Positions 23,533 to 33,178 of a DNA stretch of 61,061 nt are shown piece by piece (position 1 is the first letter of the stretch; the number at the start of each line of letters is the position of its first letter). The DNA comes from Chloroflexi bacterium RBG_13_51_36 (GTDB taxonomy: Bacteria > Chloroflexota > Dehalococcoidia > GIF9 > AB-539-J10): positions 1 through 61,061 of the forward strand of contig MGMS01000005.1 in NCBI GenBank assembly GCA_001796515.1, read 5' to 3'. A program made the position numbers and the translations under genes. The notes beneath the pieces were generated by a model. It was not told the origin of the DNA. It worked only from the letters and a program-made list of their open reading frames with translations, and made no database searches.

Positions 23533-26076
23533 CTATAGGCTGTGCTCTGTTCTGGCGATGATGCTGTCCTGAGTATCTTTGGGCAGGTCGATCCAGAAGG
23601 CACTGTACCCGGCGACCCTTACCTGAAGGTCGGTGTAGTTTTCTGGATGCTTCTGGGCATCCCTCAGAACACCACTGTCTACCATATTGAACTGGATGTG
23701 TGGAATAGTCCCTTTCTCGTACCACTCCCTAAGGTATTGGGCAAACAGCGCCCTGTTCTCTCCTTCCAGAAATACCGGCATAAACCTCTGATTAAAGAGC
23801 TCGGTATGCATGAAGGGTATCTTGGCCGCTGAATTAAGAGTTGCTGTTGGGCCCTTCTTATCTGCACCAGCCATAGGCGAACGACTGCCGTCGGTTAAGT
23901 GGCTCATAGCCCGCCTTCCATCGGGAGTAGCTCCACAGGCCAAACCCGTCGTCTGGTACCCCGCTGCTGTACCTCCATCACTGATGAAGGTGAAACCCCA
24001 GGCATCCCTGACCTGACTGATTGTCTCCTCAAATCTTGTAGATACTTTCACAGCCCATGCATCAGCATAGTCATCGTCATTGCCATATTTGGGGGCATTA
24101 AGGCAATCCTGGCGCATCTCCTCATATTCCTCCCAGTTTGCCCTCAGTGCCTTAAGTAGCTCCTCCATAGTATATTTTCTCTCATCGAAGACCAGCTTCT
24201 GAACCGCTATTAGAGAGTCAACCACGGTTATCATTCCCAGAGGGTATATAGACGGATAGGTATCGTACTCTTTATGTATTTTCTTCAGGTCAATTCCTCT
24301 CTCAAGAGGCTCATCCTTAAGCAAAGAATTGCATGGATCTGGATTAGTATTCATAAGCATATCGTGGGCCAGATTCCAGGAAATATTCATTTGCTTAACA
24401 TAAAACAACACACGCTCGCAGAAAGCATCCAGCAACTCATCCGCAGATGCCATCTCTCCGGGGTCTTTTGTCTCAGGTTTGTCTGGTCTGGCCGCCGTCC
24501 TACTAATGCCACCCTCGAACAGAGTTTCCTCCAGCACCCTGGGGAGGATCATACCGCCGGCTCCCGCCGCGCCTGTTGAAACCATATACCTGCCGGTGAC
24601 GCTATTGGTAACACAGCCACCCACCTGCGTCCTCTTAGCATCCTCAGGGGAATAGCCTCTCATCAGCGCCCATCTCTCAAGCAAATCTTCGTTGAACCAC
24701 GAAGGATGCCCCGTGCCAGCGCGCAATAGGTCGATTGCTCGTTCCACAACCTTGGGCGAGATATTACGGTGGTAAAGAACTGCAATAGGCGGCTGGTTAA
24801 TGTGGAGATTGCTCATAGCCTCGAGAATCAGGCAGCTTAGGTCGTTGGACGCATCCCTGCCGTCTCTGGTACTTCCGCAAATATTGAGAGTGTAGAATGT
24901 CTCACCGCCAGCCTTTCCGGTAAAGGTCACGGGCCACTCCAAAGCAATGCCCACATCTTGGATCTTGATGAAGAGACACTCCAGAAGCTCCAGTGCCTTT
25001 TCCCGGGTGATCCGCCCTGCTTTCATATCAGCTTCATAATAGGGCCACCATATCCGGTCAACTCTGTAACCACCGCCATTACCATTTACTGCCAGGAAAT
25101 GTGCTGCTACTTCAATAATCCAAAAAAACTGAAGAGCTTCGTGGAAGCTTCGTGCAGGATTGGCTGGCACCCACTCCAAAACGTCAGCCATCTCCTCCAA
25201 CTCCTTCCTGCGGACCCTGTCCTTCTCCGCCTTAGCCTGTTCCCTAGCCAATCCAGCATATCTCTGGCTAAAGCGTATTATGCCCCTGCCGCACATCGCC
25301 ATCGCCTCCCAGTTATTCTTCTTCTCAATATACTCAGCCGGGTTCATCTCCAAGACTTTGCGGTCCAAATCCTTTAACTTGGCCTCGGCTCGCTCAATCC
25401 TTGACTTGAGCCCTTCCTTGAAAAGCGTAGCGTAGTCATAACTTAAGTTGACTATGCCCATCTCCCAGAGTTTCGCCTCGATTGGCGTAGCCAGCCCCGC
25501 CAGCACATCTGGAACCACGTCTCTGGGCAGCATTGCCTTTATTCGGTCTGCTATACACTTACCTTTCCAAAACTCACAGATATCCTCGACTATTTCCTTT
25601 CTCTCGTCATCAGTCACCATCTCCGAGAATCCGCCGCTGGTGACGGCTTCAGACATATGTTGCATGGCAATCTCGGGATACCATCTCAATTCGTCTGGAG
25701 CACTATTGGGATCCCCTACAATGAGCTCACCAGGCTTGATGAAGATGGGAAACTTTTCGCACAGGTTGACGAAAACCTTCGCCACTCGCGTGACCCACGG
25801 CTGTCCATCGGTTTCCCTGTGGGATTCGGTTACTAGCCTTGCCCTGTCTAAGTCAACCTTGATATTCTCTCCCTGACGAAAGGTGCACTTTGCTAACCCA
25901 ATAGCGATGTTAATGAAGTCTTTTACTACTGCTGCCTTCCATTTCAAACCTTCCCTCAGTTTGGCAGTACGAGGCGTGGAACCAAATCCCCACTCGTAGG
26001 GCGGCCTCCTTTTTGTCCTGTCCTCAAATGACAGATTGCCGGGCTCCGGTATTTTCTGCCCTGCTACTTGCCTCAT
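23533..26076 (-). CDS. Glycyl radical enzyme (PFL-like), substrate unassigned
   Basis: 847 residues, the usual length. The C-terminal radical loop RVAGYSAFW places the glycyl radical at Gly823. The active-site cysteine is Cys488 in QVGGCVTNSVTG. Eliminases and decarboxylases of this family (choline, glycerol, hydroxyproline, isethionate, hydroxyphenylacetate types) have GCVE, with the glutamate acting as acid/base; here the residues are Thr and Asn. This excludes the well-known eliminases and leaves an X-succinate-synthase-like or novel chemistry open. The activase gene follows. No microcompartment genes or small subunits are nearby. Confidence 0.92.
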   Translation of the reverse strand: MRQVAGQKIPEPGNLSFEDRTKRRPPYEWGFGSTPRTAKLREGLKWKAAVVKDFINIAIGLAKCTFRQGENIKVDLDRARLVTESHRETDGQPWVTRVAKVFVNLCEKFPIFIKPGELIVGDPNSAPDELRWYPEIAMQHMSEAVTSGGFSEMVTDDERKEIVEDICEFWKGKCIADRIKAMLPRDVVPDVLAGLATPIEAKLWEMGIVNLSYDYATLFKEGLKSRIERAEAKLKDLDRKVLEMNPAEYIEKKNNWEAMAMCGRGIIRFSQRYAGLAREQAKAEKDRVRRKELEEMADVLEWVPANPARSFHEALQFFWIIEVAAHFLAVNGNGGGYRVDRIWWPYYEADMKAGRITREKALELLECLFIKIQDVGIALEWPVTFTGKAGGETFYTLNICGSTRDGRDASNDLSCLILEAMSNLHINQPPIAVLYHRNISPKVVERAIDLLRAGTGHPSWFNEDLLERWALMRGYSPEDAKRTQVGGCVTNSVTGRYMVSTGAAGAGGMILPRVLEETLFEGGISRTAARPDKPETKDPGEMASADELLDAFCERVLFYVKQMNISWNLAHDMLMNTNPDPCNSLLKDEPLERGIDLKKIHKEYDTYPSIYPLGMITVVDSLIAVQKLVFDERKYTMEELLKALRANWEEYEEMRQDCLNAPKYGNDDDYADAWAVKVSTRFEETISQVRDAWGFTFISDGGTAAGYQTTGLACGATPDGRRAMSHLTDGSRSPMAGADKKGPTATLNSAAKIPFMHTELFNQRFMPVFLEGENRALFAQYLREWYEKGTIPHIQFNMVDSGVLRDAQKHPENYTDLQVRVAGYSAFWIDLPKDTQDSIIARTEHSL

Positions 26077-26482
26077 CTTATCGCTTCAAAAGCCTCCTCC
26101 TCGGTTACTTGCCGAACCTTCACTTCGATTTCCTGCCCTTATTCTACCAGTGTCTTTCTCAAAGTCAATATGCCCATCCAGCCCATTAGTGTGACGTGAA
26201 CCCCATTAAGCTGGAGTAAATCGCGCCACGAATAAGCTACTCCTTTCTGCTCTTTTTGCACAACTCTGCGGACTCTGCTAAGCCAGGGCACCGTGCGGCC
26301 GCTCCTCGCGATACCACGCCGCTAGGGGGTCTCGCGTGTTCATTGCGCTTCCTTCTAGTGGAGATTGCACATCTTGGACGTTTGTTGCCCGCAATGAACA
26401 ATTCAGGCTTCTGTTGCCCGAGTTGAACAATACTCACTGCTGAGTAATTGTAACCGTCACGCGCTATGTTATCCCGAATATC
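26077..26482. other. Intergenic stretch, no supported gene
   Basis: A 66-codon minus frame (26237-26437) is arginine-rich, lacks a ribosome site and matches nothing. The stretch includes TGTTGCCC-type strings (26382 and 26410, the second continuing GAGTTGAACAATACTCACT) related to a degenerate copy near 37115. Promoters for the flanking genes should lie here, but none is clear. Confidence 0.4.
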
Positions 26483-27406
26483 TTACTCTTCAGCCATTCG
26501 TGAAGGTGTCTGGGAACTAAGCATGAAGCCCATTTGCCGGGCATTTACGACTGCCTTGTCTTGGTAGCAGTTGTTGAACAGGACGTGCATTCCCTTCGTT
26601 TGAGCCATGAGTTTGCCAATCTTCTCGACCCAGGGCTTGAGTTGCTCCTCGGTGTAGAGGTAGTTGAAACGCTCGGCCGGGCCGATACCTTTCTTTTCCC
26701 ACGTCTCGGTGTTCCTGCCGTGGAAGCGAACCAGCCCGACATCGGACGTCGCCTCGGCGACAGGCGGCACACTGGACTTGAAGCCCTGAGGCTCGTCCAC
26801 GCACACGAACGGCAAATCATTGTCTCGAAGAAAGGCCAGTGTTCTCTCCATGTTTTTGCTGTTGAGCCAGGAATTGTGACGAAACTCGATTGCTAGCCTG
26901 TACTGAGGAAGCTTCTGCTTGCAGGAAAGGATGTACTCACGCTGTTCATTACCAGGGTAAAACCAGGATGGGAACTGGAAGAGCACCACACCAAGCTTCC
27001 CGGCGCTGTCCAGGGGCAGTAGGGCGCTTTCAAATCTCTTCCATAGATCATCCGTCAGCTCAGCCGGAAGGTCGCGATAGTAAAGATTGGCCTTTTGACC
27101 CATCTCAGGAGGCAGTTCTTGTCGGATAGCTTTGGGTAATGAGTTGAGCGGGGTCGGGTGCTGTGTAAACAGCCTGAAAACCTTGAAGTCGAAGATAAAG
27201 TCGTTGGACGTCCGCTCCGCCCACAGATAGCTATTTCTCTCGTTGGGCAACGCATAATAGCTGCTGTCCACTTCGACGATGTTGAACTGGCTGGCATAGT
27301 ATTGCAGGCGGGCTTCGGCCGAGCGCGCAGAATCGGGGTAGAAGCAACCGCAACTTATCAGTGTGGGATCAGTCCACGAGCAAGTTCCTACGCGAATGAT
27401 TGCCAT
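26483..27406 (-). CDS. DUF72 domain protein
   Basis: 307 residues from the ATG at 27406 (MAIIRVGTCSWTDP), chosen over an upstream start because GGAAGG precedes it at ideal spacing. GTCSWTDP, YASQFNIVEVDSSYYALP and FDFKVFRLFTQH are typical of the TIM-barrel DUF72 family (YecE-like), as are LAIEFRHNSWLNS and VRFHGRN. The family's role is unknown; a nuclease or sugar-related function has been proposed but not shown. No operon partner is evident. Confidence 0.9.
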   Translation of the reverse strand: MAIIRVGTCSWTDPTLISCGCFYPDSARSAEARLQYYASQFNIVEVDSSYYALPNERNSYLWAERTSNDFIFDFKVFRLFTQHPTPLNSLPKAIRQELPPEMGQKANLYYRDLPAELTDDLWKRFESALLPLDSAGKLGVVLFQFPSWFYPGNEQREYILSCKQKLPQYRLAIEFRHNSWLNSKNMERTLAFLRDNDLPFVCVDEPQGFKSSVPPVAEATSDVGLVRFHGRNTETWEKKGIGPAERFNYLYTEEQLKPWVEKIGKLMAQTKGMHVLFNNCYQDKAVVNARQMGFMLSSQTPSRMAEE

Positions 27407-27496
27407 TCCGTTCCTTCCTGCTCTTATTTTACTGGGAGCACGAGCAAGGGGCAACCAGAGAGCTTACCTGGCGGCAACCGGTAGGTTTTGCCGCAG

Positions 27497-27960
27497 TTGC
27501 CCCTCTTAAGGTAAGAGGGGCAAGGCCTGCCCGCCGAATAAATTCTTTGGCAGGCGGGGGAGTTATGAAGGAGAGAACTATGCCTTCAGCGATAAGGCGC
27601 AGGCATAACCCCCCAATATCCCCCCTTATCTTGAGGGGGGATATTGGATGAGAGTTCCGTGGTTTTGAGGGCGTCCTTGCGGAAGGGTCATGCAGCACGA
27701 GGCTAACCCGCCTGCCGAGCCCTGGCGAGCAGGAGCCTCGCACTACATTTTGGAGCAGGGCTCCTCATTCAGGTGATTAGGGTGCGATTTACGTAGTCGC
27801 GGAGCGGTCATAACCCCCCTATCCCCCCTTATCTTAAGGGGGGAAATCATTGTGGGCGAACTTTGTCTTGATGGGGAAATTACTGGGGGAGAACCATATC
27901 TTAAAGGGGGGACGTTGGATGGGAGTTCTGTGGTTCTAGAGGGGCATTGCGGAAATGTCG
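27497..27960. repeat. Cluster of palindromic and direct repeats
   Basis: Three hairpins are seen: TTGCCCCTCTTA/TAAGAGGGGCAA (27497-27523, 12 bp), AATATCCCCCC/GGGGGGATATT (27615-27645, 11 bp) and CCCCCCTTA/TAAGGGGGG (27823-27843, 9 bp). A ~50-base direct repeat follows the second hairpin (27631-27682) and recurs at about 27900-27952 (GGGGGGAC, GTTGGATGGGAGTTC, TGTGGTTCTAGAGGGGC), the second copy covering the end of dnaE2. GCCTGCCCGCC and GGCAGGCGGG form another inverted pair at 27526-27556. No gene is present from 27407 to 27900. Confidence 0.75.
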
Positions 27961-30900
27961 AAGCGGAATGAGGGTCCGGGCAATGATGTTCAGGGTGCCA
28001 TCTCGCTTCTGGACTGTCCCTTCAACCACGATTAGCGGCTCAAGTCTGAACACCTGACGATACCGTTTGTATACATCAGGTCTGGCTACTACATTTATCA
28101 TGCCTTCCTCATCCTCCAGCGTCATGAAGGCGAAACCTTTGGCAGTAGGTGGCTTCTGCCTGATAACGACATAGCCGGCTATGCGTACCTGGGCATCTGA
28201 GGGAAAACGGGCCAACTCGGAGCTTTTGAGCAAGCCATCCCCGGATATGTCCTTTCTAAATACCTGCATCGGGTGGTATTTCGTGGACAGTCCCTGCACT
28301 TCGTAGTCCACCTTCATCTCCTCCAGTTCGGTGAAATCAGGCAGTGAAACCGTGATATCGCTAAATCGTAAAGGCAACTCCCCCGGGCATGTCTTCTCCA
28401 AGAGGCCAAGCTGCCACAGTAGCTGCCTCTTCTGGCAGCCGAAGGAATCAAAGGCGCCGGCCAGGATAAGGTTTCCCACAGGCTGCCTCTCCAGTCTGGT
28501 CCTGAGATAGAAATCTTCCAGCGAACGATAAGGAGCCCTTTCCCGTTCAGCCACTATCTGGTTCATGGCTTTTTCTCCCATTTCCTTTATGTACATAAAA
28601 CCAAGCCTGACCCTTCGCTCAGGACAGTCTTTGCCGCCTTCGATGGTACACCTGGCGGCGCTCCTGTTGATGTCTGCCGGCAAGATTTCGATTCCATGCC
28701 TCTTGGCATCCCGCACAATGACCTCCGGTAAATAGAATCCCATGGGCTGATTATTGAGTAAGGCGCAATAAAACTCGGCCGGGTAATAGTGCTTGAGCCA
28801 GGCAGATTGATAGCACAGAAGGGCAAATCCGGCGGCATGGCTCTTGCAAAAGCCGTATTCAGCAAAGCCTTCCAGGGCTTCAAAGATGCGACCCGCGAGG
28901 TCTGTCTCCATGTCATTTTTCTTTGCTCCGTCAATGAACTTCTGCCTCAACTCGTTCATGGCGTCCTTCGACCTTTTCCTGCTCATGGCCCTTCTCAAGG
29001 AGTCGGCCTCACCCGGCGTAAAACTGGCTATGGCAGAAGCAACCTGAATCACCTGTTCTTGAAAAAGGAGGACTCCCAGGGTATCTTCAAGTATTGGCTC
29101 CAGCTCTGGATGCAGATATGTTACCTTTTCCAGGCCCTTCCTTCTGCGAATATACGGGTGGACCATATTTCCCTGCAGCGGCCCCGGCCTGATTAGAGCT
29201 ACCTCGATAGTCAGGTCCTCGATAGAGCGCGGCTTTATCTGCGGCAGGGTCTGCATCTGCGCCCGGCTTTCCACCTGGAAGACGCCTATTGTGTCGCCCT
29301 GGCAAATCATGTCGTAGACCTTCTCATCATCCAGAGGCAATTTATCCAGCCCAGCACTCACGGCGGTGAGTGCTGGGCTCGTGTCGTGATTTTTCTCAAC
29401 AAGCTCGCAGGCTTCGCGGATGAGCGATAGCATCCGCAGGCCAAGCAAGTCCACTTTTATCAATCCGGCATCGGCAACGCTGTCTTTATCCCACTGGCAG
29501 ACTATCCTGCCGGGCATGGTAGCTTTCTCCAGGGGCACTATTTCAGTCAAAGGACAGGAGGAGACGAGCATCCCCCCATTATGAATTGACAGGTGCCTGG
29601 GGAAATCGTAAATCTCCCGACAGAGAGAGGTGAATTCCTGCCAGGGCATAGACTTGAGATAAGGCGAAAATTCCTCAATGCCGGCAAGGTCCTGCTCTAT
29701 ATCTTTAGCGCTGTATACCCAGGCCGACTTTGCCATCCTATCAAGCAGGTGGTCCGGCATCCCCAGCGCCTTGCCCACCTCTCTGACGGCATTTCTGGCC
29801 TGGAAGGTTACATAGGTGCAGACCATGGCGGTATGCGCCTGTCCGTATTTTCCATAAACGTATTGAATGAGCTTTTCCCTGTGATTTGTGGACACGTCTA
29901 TATCTATGTCGGGAACAGATGACATTTCCTCATTCAAAAATCTGCCCAGAAACAGCTTATTCTTTAATGGGTCCACCCTGGTTATGCCCAGAATATAGGC
30001 CACTATGGAATTGGCCGCCGACCCTCTGCCCTGAGCGGGAATTCCATTTCTTTCAGCATAGTCCATAATGTCCCACACGATGAGAAAGTAGCCCGACAGT
30101 CCGAGTTTCTCTATCAGATTAAGCTCGTGATTGAGCCGACTCTCTACCTCCGGACTCACATCCTCGTACCTGCCGTGCGCCTTCTGCCAGCATAACTCGG
30201 CCAGATATTCTCTGGCAGTTTCACCCTGCGGTAAGAGAAATTCCGGGAAACGATAGCCGGAGAAATCCAGATTGACGTCGCACTGCTCGGCTATGGCAAG
30301 CGTATTTGAAATCGCACGGGGATAATCCCGGAAAAGCTGTGCCATCTCTTCAAATGATTTGAGGTGAAATTCGGAGTTCAGTCTCAAGGAATCGCATTCG
30401 TCCAGTATTGTCCGGTCCCTGATGCAGGTGAGCACGTCGTGAATCCTGTGGTTTTCCTTCCGGGCATAGTGAGCATTGTTGGTAGCTACATAACCCAGCC
30501 TGAGACCTTCAGCCAGCCCGACCAATGCGTGGCAAAGGTGTTTATCCTCGGGATAGAGGTTGTTTTGAAGCTCTATGTAGAAGTTCTCCCGGCCGAAAAT
30601 CCCGATATACCTTTCGGCCAGTTCGTAAGCCTTTTCCGTTCGTCCGAAAATGATTGAACTGGCGACTTCTCCCTTCCGGCAGCCGGAGAGGCAAATTAGA
30701 TTGGCGGAGTGACGGGCGAGAGTTTCCAGATTGAGGACGGGACTGCCCTTCCTCTGTCCTAACTGGGCCCTAGTTATCAGGCGGCACAGGTTGGAGTAGC
30801 CTTCGTTATTTTTCGCCAGCAATGTAAGATGATTCTCGTTTTCCAGCGTCATCTCCGCTCCAATAATGGGCTTGATGCCGGCTTTCAGACAGGCTTTGTA

Positions 30901-31053
30901 GAAGCGGATAGCTGCATATAACCCGTTATGGTCGGTAAGAGCTAACGCAGGCATTTTGAGATATGCTGCCCGGCTTACCAAATCCTCCGGATGAGACGCG
31001 CCATCGAGAAGAGAAAAATTAGAATGGCAATGAAGCTCCACATAACTTTTCAT
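27901..31053 (-). CDS. dnaE2: Error-prone DNA polymerase III alpha subunit
   Basis: C-family polymerase of the SOS mutasome, 1050 residues as for DnaE2. The N-terminal PHP domain reads YVELHCHSNFSLLDGASHPE. The catalytic acidic motif PDIDID is at 381-386 (Asp382, 384) and the third aspartate in GLIKVDLLGLRML. A C-terminal OB fold (VRIAGYVVIRQKPPTAKGFA, then FMTLEDEEGMINVV) is present. It ends the operon with lexA, imuB and DUF6504, which identifies it as the translesion paralogue rather than the replicative DnaE. The last residues (NSHPTSPL) and the stop are encoded by an intergenic repeat, so the native C-terminus has been altered. Confidence 0.93.
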   Translation of the reverse strand: MKSYVELHCHSNFSLLDGASHPEDLVSRAAYLKMPALALTDHNGLYAAIRFYKACLKAGIKPIIGAEMTLENENHLTLLAKNNEGYSNLCRLITRAQLGQRKGSPVLNLETLARHSANLICLSGCRKGEVASSIIFGRTEKAYELAERYIGIFGRENFYIELQNNLYPEDKHLCHALVGLAEGLRLGYVATNNAHYARKENHRIHDVLTCIRDRTILDECDSLRLNSEFHLKSFEEMAQLFRDYPRAISNTLAIAEQCDVNLDFSGYRFPEFLLPQGETAREYLAELCWQKAHGRYEDVSPEVESRLNHELNLIEKLGLSGYFLIVWDIMDYAERNGIPAQGRGSAANSIVAYILGITRVDPLKNKLFLGRFLNEEMSSVPDIDIDVSTNHREKLIQYVYGKYGQAHTAMVCTYVTFQARNAVREVGKALGMPDHLLDRMAKSAWVYSAKDIEQDLAGIEEFSPYLKSMPWQEFTSLCREIYDFPRHLSIHNGGMLVSSCPLTEIVPLEKATMPGRIVCQWDKDSVADAGLIKVDLLGLRMLSLIREACELVEKNHDTSPALTAVSAGLDKLPLDDEKVYDMICQGDTIGVFQVESRAQMQTLPQIKPRSIEDLTIEVALIRPGPLQGNMVHPYIRRRKGLEKVTYLHPELEPILEDTLGVLLFQEQVIQVASAIASFTPGEADSLRRAMSRKRSKDAMNELRQKFIDGAKKNDMETDLAGRIFEALEGFAEYGFCKSHAAGFALLCYQSAWLKHYYPAEFYCALLNNQPMGFYLPEVIVRDAKRHGIEILPADINRSAARCTIEGGKDCPERRVRLGFMYIKEMGEKAMNQIVAERERAPYRSLEDFYLRTRLERQPVGNLILAGAFDSFGCQKRQLLWQLGLLEKTCPGELPLRFSDITVSLPDFTELEEMKVDYEVQGLSTKYHPMQVFRKDISGDGLLKSSELARFPSDAQVRIAGYVVIRQKPPTAKGFAFMTLEDEEGMINVVARPDVYKRYRQVFRLEPLIVVEGTVQKRDGTLNIIARTLIPLRHFRNAPLEPQNSHPTSPL

Positions 31054-31074
31054 GCCCGGGATGTGTTAAGACTC

Positions 31075-31329
31075 CTAATCATAGATGCGCTGCAGGTACC
31101 AGACTCCGGTAAGCAAATTGCGGTAGAGATCGCAGACGGTGCCGGACTCAGTCCTGACCTGGAAGTATTCCCTTTCGACCGGTCTCCTCCACCATCCCTG
31201 AACTACCCGCCATTGTTTCAGCGTCTCTCCCACTCCTTCCCTTCTTCCTCTATAAAGAAGGGCGGCCGGCTCGTGCTGGACGCCTTCCTCGACTTCCAGC
31301 CTTTTAGCTTCTTTGAATAACTTACTCAT
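31075..31329 (-). CDS. DUF6504-like small protein of the mutasome operon
   Basis: 84 residues. The C-terminal half WWRRPVEREYFQVRTESGTV, then CDLYRNLLTGVWYLQRIYD, matches the DUF6504 pattern often found beside imuB and dnaE2 in actinobacteria and relatives. The first half (KLFKEAKRLEVEEGV) is helical and charged. It lies between imuB (3 bases) and dnaE2 (21 bases), so it is certainly co-transcribed. Its function is unknown; location suggests a mutasome accessory, perhaps filling the place of the missing ImuA. Confidence 0.7.
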   Translation of the reverse strand: MSKLFKEAKRLEVEEGVQHEPAALLYRGRREGVGETLKQWRVVQGWWRRPVEREYFQVRTESGTVCDLYRNLLTGVWYLQRIYD

Positions 31330-31332
31330 CTT

Positions 31333-32514
31333 TCACAGGTCGAATTCCGTGAAGGAAAAAGAGTCCTCCGGCAACGGACTGTTCGGTTTAACGAGCACCT
31401 TGCCAACCACTCCTTTGCCGTATCTCTGCCGGAGCCAGCTTATCGCTGAAGCCAGCCTTTCCCTGTGCCTTAGCGGCCCGGCTAAGAATAAAGCTTGCCT
31501 CCCGCTTTCGGGGCAGAAATCGGTCACAGTCAGCCTCATTTCGCCTACGGAAGCCGTGAATCTTGCCTTCTCCAGGTACTGTTTTAAGTGACGCAACATC
31601 GTTTCTGTACAGGAAGTCGCTTCCTTGAAGTGAACCACCCGCTGAGCAATATGGTCATTGCTAAAATGCAGGGATATTGATAGCCGCAGACAGCATTGCC
31701 AGCGCTCCCTCAATCGTTGGCTTAGCCTGGTCAGGAGTTCATCACCACCAGCTAAAACTTGACCGATAGTCTCTGCCGCAGGCTCGAAATAAATATGCTC
31801 TTCCAGCATCGGCACCTTGCTCCAGGGAATTAACGTTGACCCATCGATGCCGTTGGATAGTTCCCACAACCGCTTGCCCTCATTTCCAAATTCCAGGCTG
31901 ATTACCGCCAGCGATAAACTGCCCAGTTGTCCCATTCGATGGATGCCCAGCAATTCAAGCCGCTCCAGGGTTCTGGATGAGGCCGGTAAAAAGCATACAG
32001 GCAAGTCTTTAAGGAAATCCTTTTCCTCTCTTTCATTAATAACAATAACCTTTCCCGGCCCGGCAACCCGGCTGGCCGCCCAGGCCGCAAATTTATTCGG
32101 CGCAATTGATGCGAGGGGATGAAGCTGGAAACGTTCTTCGATTATCTGCTTGACCTCCCCAATAAATCGAAGTTCATCGCGTTCGTAGCTCAAATCAATG
32201 AAAGCAGAGCCGGGGGTCCCTGCTTCCACCACCGGGCTGCAATCGGCGAGCAAGGTCAAGATAGCGGTAAAGGCACTGGCGTATTTTCCCTCGTCCAGCG
32301 GCAGGAATACCCCCTGCGGGCATAGAGCATATGCCTCTCTCAGGGGCATGCCCTGCCTTACGCCACATGATAATGCCTCCTTTGAGGCATCATATACGAC
32401 TTTCCGTTCATAAGGCAGGCCACCGATAATAATCGGTTTTCCTCTTAACGAATCGTTATCTCTTACCTCGACTTGAACAACGAAGTGAGGAAAGAAGAAA
32501 CATGCGACTCTCAC
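31333..32514 (-). CDS. imuB: ImuB-like catalytically inactive Y-family polymerase
   Basis: 393 residues with a Y-family fold (RKVVYDASKEALSCGVRQGM palm/fingers; ERLELLGIHRMGQLG helix-hairpin-helix). The catalytic acids are gone: motif I reads MRVACFFFPHFVVQVE where polymerases have a metal-binding Asp, and the SxDE motif is GTPGSAFIDLS (100-108). This is the ImuB pattern, a non-catalytic hub linking DnaE2 to the beta clamp. No obvious clamp-binding pentapeptide can be named by eye. It is 14 bases downstream of lexA. An active Pol IV is excluded by the missing residues. Confidence 0.88.
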   Translation of the reverse strand: MRVACFFFPHFVVQVEVRDNDSLRGKPIIIGGLPYERKVVYDASKEALSCGVRQGMPLREAYALCPQGVFLPLDEGKYASAFTAILTLLADCSPVVEAGTPGSAFIDLSYERDELRFIGEVKQIIEERFQLHPLASIAPNKFAAWAASRVAGPGKVIVINEREEKDFLKDLPVCFLPASSRTLERLELLGIHRMGQLGSLSLAVISLEFGNEGKRLWELSNGIDGSTLIPWSKVPMLEEHIYFEPAAETIGQVLAGGDELLTRLSQRLRERWQCCLRLSISLHFSNDHIAQRVVHFKEATSCTETMLRHLKQYLEKARFTASVGEMRLTVTDFCPESGRQALFLAGPLRHRERLASAISWLRQRYGKGVVGKVLVKPNSPLPEDSFSFTEFDL

Positions 32515-32528
32515 CCCAGCCCCCTTGA

Positions 32529-33152
32529 CTAATCTTCCAGCTTTCTCAGGACGGCAACCACTTTACCCTGCACCTCAACGTTTTCAGGCCTGGTGTATAT
32601 GGATTTCATTTCGCTATTCGCCGGCTGCAGGCGAATACGTCTTGGTTCGCGGTAAATCTTTTTCAGCGTTACCTCTTGCTCATTCTTAAGCCACACTGCT
32701 GCCGTTTCGCCATCTGCCACGGTTTGCGTTGCTTCCATAATCACGATATCGCCGTCATTGATGAGGGCATCAAGCATGGATGTCCCTTTTACCTTCAGGG
32801 CATAGATATCGCCCCTCCTCCCTACCAAATCTGTTGTGACCCTCAGCGTTTCTTCAGCATGGTTGGTCCAGGTGCCCGAATCTACGACAGGAATCGGTTC
32901 TCCAGCAGCAATCGTCCCCAGCAGCGGCACCTCTATAATGTCCTTTTCCACAAGCTGGATGCTTCTGAAAACCTCAGGGTCGCGGCGAATTTGTCCTTCT
33001 CTCTCCAGGATATTCAAATGATACTGGACCAGCGAGGTCGAACTAATGTTGCAACCTCTCATGATATCTCTGACAGTCGGCGCATAGCCTTTTTCGTCGA
33101 GAGAATGGCGTATATATTCAAGAATCCTCTCTCTAATCTCGGGCTTCCTCAT
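32529..33152 (-). CDS. lexA: LexA repressor
   Basis: SOS repressor with self-cleavage. 207 residues. The N-terminal winged helix reads RERILEYIRHSLDEKGYAPT and VRDIMRGCNISSTSLVQYHL. Cleavage is expected at Ala83-Gly84 (IAAGEPIP), and the dyad is Ser125 (KGTSMLD) and Lys164 (EVTLKK). The C-terminus ENVEVQGKVVAVLRKL is typical. AGGAGG precedes the ATG. First gene of the mutasome operon, with a probable LexA box in its own promoter, so the operon is likely autoregulated. Confidence 0.95.
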   Translation of the reverse strand: MRKPEIRERILEYIRHSLDEKGYAPTVRDIMRGCNISSTSLVQYHLNILEREGQIRRDPEVFRSIQLVEKDIIEVPLLGTIAAGEPIPVVDSGTWTNHAEETLRVTTDLVGRRGDIYALKVKGTSMLDALINDGDIVIMEATQTVADGETAAVWLKNEQEVTLKKIYREPRRIRLQPANSEMKSIYTRPENVEVQGKVVAVLRKLED

Positions 33153-33178
33153 GATAGCCTCCTATCACAATTTGTATT

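Noticed and set aside
23351-23725. 124-codon minus-strand frame between the radical enzyme and its activase
   Set aside because: It overlaps the end of the glycyl radical enzyme in another phase, and its translation has no family features.
26237-26437. 66-codon minus-strand frame
   Set aside because: No ribosome site, low-complexity arginine-rich translation, no recognisable family.
27480-27900. CRISPR array
   Set aside because: Repeats are few, palindromic, unequal in length and not regularly spaced; no cas genes are present.
31333-32514. DNA polymerase IV (DinB)
   Set aside because: Metal-binding acids of motifs I and III are missing and the operon context is that of ImuB.
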